This document shows, piece after piece, positions 5,859 through 6,737 of a stretch of DNA of 6,737 bases. Both the position numbers and the translations under genes were made by a program. Origin of the DNA: Candidatus Brocadiaceae bacterium (GTDB lineage Bacteria; Planctomycetota; MHYJ01; JACQXL01; CAKKQI01); assembly GCA_919901895.1 (NCBI GenBank), contig CAKKQI010000221.1, positions 1-6,737 of the forward strand, written 5' to 3'. The notes under the pieces were generated by a model. It made no database searches, was not told where the DNA came from, and saw only the letters and a list, made by a program, of their open reading frames with translations. Numbering within the stretch: position 1 is the first letter of the stretch; every line of letters begins with the position of its first letter.

Positions 5859-5887
5859 TTGTAACCGCACCTGGTTTTTAATAGAAT
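5859..5887 (+). promoter_or_regulatory. Possible promoter in the topA-gcvH spacer
   Basis: TTGTAA (5859-5864) and TAGAAT (5882-5887) are spaced 17 bases apart and match consensus at four and five positions. An inverted repeat CACCTG (5868-5873) / CAGGTG (5891-5896) flanks the -10 and could be an operator or a chance repeat. If used, the promoter would give gcvH a long, highly structured leader of about 205 nt. Confidence 0.3.
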
Positions 5888-5922
5888 ACTCAGGTGTTGA
5901 CCGACTTTTTGTGTAACTCAAG

Positions 5923-5937
5923 TCCGCCTAAGGCGGA
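5923..5937. repeat. Mini-palindrome TCCGCC-TAA-GGCGGA
   Basis: TCCGCC (5923-5928) and GGCGGA (5932-5937) are perfect arms around TAA. The same arms recur at 5974-5979 and 6013-6018, where they face each other across a longer interval. This marks a repeated building block in the topA-gcvH spacer. Confidence 0.6.
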
Positions 5938-5950
5938 TTAGCCTTGACAA

Positions 5951-6028
5951 CTCAACTCTATCGCCAAAGGCGATCCGCCTCCCCGACCTCGCACCGCTCG
6001 GCGGGGCGAGCTGGCGGAAAGAGTTGAG
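5951..6028. repeat. Nested multi-stem structure upstream of gcvH
   Basis: The outer arms CTCAACTCT (5951-5959) and AGAGTTGAG (6020-6028) are perfectly complementary over nine bases. Inside are the hairpin ATCGCC-AAA-GGCGAT (5960-5974) and a stem TCCGCC (5974-5979) with GGCGGA (6013-6018). That stem encloses further complementary GC-rich DNA: CTCGC (5988-5992) with GCGAG (6006-6010), or CCCC (5981-5984) with GGGG (6003-6006). All 78 bases fold into one branched structure. It is not a tRNA or a riboswitch I recognise. Confidence 0.6.
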
Positions 6029-6080
6029 CTGCAGCTATTCATCCAAAGAAGGAATATCGGGGGTTATCGCCTCATCGGCG

Positions 6081-6099
6081 ACCCTCCGAAGAGGAGGGT
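6081..6099 (+). promoter_or_regulatory. Hairpin sequestering the gcvH Shine-Dalgarno
   Basis: ACCCTCC (6081-6087), loop GAAGA, GGAGGGT (6093-6099) form a perfect 7-bp stem, extendable by one G-T pair. The 3' arm contains the AGGAGG Shine-Dalgarno of gcvH, whose ATG begins at 6102. The ribosome site is therefore largely base-paired in the folded leader, which would hold translation low unless the stem opens. Confidence 0.6.
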
Positions 6100-6101
6100 T
6101 T

Positions 6102-6494
6102 ATGACGCGTCCAGCCAATGTGAAATTTTCCCAGACTCATGAATGGATTTCCGTGGAAGGGAACACCGGCACCATCGGCCTCAGTGATTTTGCGGTTCAG
6201 CAATTAAGCGACCTGGTTTTTATTGATTTACCAAAAATAGGCCAATCGGTCAAACAGAATGAACCGTTCGGCGAGGTGGAATCGGTCAAGGCGGTTTCCG
6301 AACTCAATACCCCGGCCTCCGGAGAGGTAACCGCCATTAATGAATCTTTAAAAAACAATCTGGATGCCATCGCCCGCGACCCGTTCGGCGCCGGCTGGCT
6401 GATTAAAATAAAATTGTCTAACCCGGACGAACTGACTAACCTGATGAGCGGCGCTGATTACGATAAACTTTGCGAAAGCGAAAATCCTAACTAA
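6102..6494 (+). CDS. gcvH: Glycine cleavage system H protein
   Basis: This 130-residue cytoplasmic carrier protein shuttles the aminomethyl group of glycine between the P and T proteins on a lipoyl-lysine arm and is reoxidised by the L protein. The sequence shows KFSQTHEWISVEG (8-20), the strand region TIGLSDFAVQQLSDLVFIDLP (24-44), and the lipoylation motif GEVESVKAVSEL (58-69) with K63 as acceptor. It then has PASGEVTAIN (71-80) and the family C-terminus DPFGAGWLIKIKLSNPDEL (93-111). Length is typical. ATG 6102 is chosen because it starts at the normal family N-terminus and has AGGAGG just upstream. The TTG at 6024 would add 26 residues read from a structured leader and is unlikely. No other gcv gene is visible; partners may lie beyond the right edge. 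The Shine-Dalgarno lies inside a hairpin. Confidence 0.95.
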   Translation: MTRPANVKFSQTHEWISVEGNTGTIGLSDFAVQQLSDLVFIDLPKIGQSVKQNEPFGEVESVKAVSELNTPASGEVTAINESLKNNLDAIARDPFGAGWLIKIKLSNPDELTNLMSGADYDKLCESENPN

Positions 6495-6495
6495 C

Positions 6496-6536
6496 CACAG
6501 ATTAACACGGATGGACTCAGGATACACACAGATAGA
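6496..6536. repeat. Degenerate 10-11-bp tandem repeat after gcvH
   Basis: Four adjoining units CACAGATTAA, CACGGATGGA, CTCAGGATACA and CACAGATAGA start two bases after the gcvH stop. They share a CACAGAT-type core. Similar 'cacagatt' arrays are common spacer repeats in genomes of uncultivated bacteria. No coding or terminator role is evident. Confidence 0.5.
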
Positions 6537-6556
6537 AATAACTTGTCCTCCGCTTG

Positions 6557-6583
6557 TCCGCCGATGAGGCGGGATGAGGCGGG
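6557..6583. repeat. Mini-palindrome plus GATGAGGCGG direct repeat
   Basis: CCGCC (6558-6562), loop GATGA, GGCGG (6568-6572) is the same palindrome type seen around topA and gcvH. The unit GATGAGGCGG is then duplicated in tandem at 6563-6572 and 6573-6582. Confidence 0.5.
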
Positions 6584-6623
6584 TTAGTGGCCCCATTGAG
6601 CCTGTTGCACAAACCCCTGTTTA

Positions 6624-6686
6624 GTAGCGGAGACTCGTCCTTTGGCGAGTGGTCGCCTATTATGACTCAAGGGCAAACCTTGCTAC
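6624..6686. repeat. Compact multi-hairpin element in the 3' spacer
   Basis: Outer arms GTAGC (6624-6628) and GCTAC (6682-6686) enclose two hairpins. One is ACTCGTC (6633-6639) with GGCGAGT (6644-6650), including one G-T pair. The other is CAAGG (6668-6672) with CCTTG (6678-6682, sharing one base with the outer arm). This three-stem layout resembles dispersed structured intergenic repeats. It lacks the features of a tRNA. The surrounding 6495-6737 holds no convincing gene. Confidence 0.45.
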
Positions 6687-6698
6687 AGGCGGGGACAA

Positions 6699-6734
6699 GT
6701 GGCGCCGGACGCGCCATGGCGACAAAAGCGCCAC
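6699..6734. repeat. Long-range inverted repeat with a nested palindrome at the right edge
   Basis: GTGGCGC (6699-6705) and GCGCCAC (6728-6734) are perfect arms. Between them lies the 10-base perfect palindrome CGCCATGGCG (6712-6721). An ATG inside it (6716) opens a short frame to the window edge, but no Shine-Dalgarno precedes it. Confidence 0.45.
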
Positions 6735-6737
6735 CCC

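Noticed and set aside
5868..5915. CACCTG/CAGGTG with a later TTTTT as a topA terminator.
   Set aside because: The stem is only 6 bp with a 17-base loop, and the T-run is separated from it by nine bases, so it does not fit an intrinsic terminator.
6024..6101. A TTG start would extend gcvH by 26 residues.
   Set aside because: The extra residues are read from the structured leader, are absent from the H-protein family, and the ATG at 6102 has the Shine-Dalgarno.
6716..6737. ATG at 6716 as the start of a next gene (MATKAPP...).
   Set aside because: It lies inside a palindrome, lacks a ribosome site, and only seven codons are visible.
1..6737. CRISPR array or complete insertion sequence.
   Set aside because: No regularly spaced identical repeats of 24-40 bases were seen, and there is no intact transposase frame or paired terminal repeats with target duplications.

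Overview
The window is bacterial DNA. It has four chromosomal-type elements on its right side: a small lipoprotein gene, topA, gcvH and structured spacers. On its left is an AT-richer accessory block that looks like part of a defence island. Tightly packed genes, canonical Shine-Dalgarno and sigma70-like promoter sequences, and many short GC-rich palindromes between genes suggest an uncultivated lineage of the Planctomycetota/Omnitrophota kind. That placement is inference from general style, not from a marker gene.

Left block (1-2847, all plus strand). A partial gene enters from the left edge (2-178) and overlaps a 263-residue protein of unknown function (145-936) with a PD-(D/E)xK-like N-terminus. 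A strong ribosome site and a 42-codon small ORF (951-1079) follow. The small ORF runs by an ATGA overlap into a type IV toxin-antitoxin pair of the AbiE family: the winged-helix antitoxin AbiEi (1076-1675) and the nucleotidyltransferase toxin AbiEii (1683-2597). A good promoter (955-983) and a 10-bp-arm inverted repeat (995-1020) lie just ahead of abiEi, as expected for autoregulation. Directly behind abiEii is a startless remnant of a phospholipase D-like (HKD) domain of the type found at the N-terminus of SNF2-like defence helicases.

Middle (2892-3323). A 70-residue predicted lipoprotein lies on the minus strand with its own TTGACA/TATAAG promoter, divergent from topA.

Right block. topA (3324-5852) encodes a complete type IA DNA topoisomerase I with two C-terminal four-cysteine zinc ribbons. 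It also carries a lysine-rich N-terminal extension, a small heptanucleotide-repeat insertion, and a roughly 98-residue AT-rich insertion built from divergent internal repeats. After a structured spacer comes gcvH (6102-6494), the lipoyl carrier protein of the glycine cleavage system. The window ends in about 240 bp of non-coding, repeat-rich DNA.

The most interesting cross-cutting observation is that three unrelated genes (abiEi, topA, gcvH) each have a short perfect palindrome just upstream of the start codon. Its purine-rich 3' arm supplies or covers the probable ribosome binding site. These palindromes resemble others scattered through the spacers, so a dispersed mini-palindrome family may be settling at translation starts.
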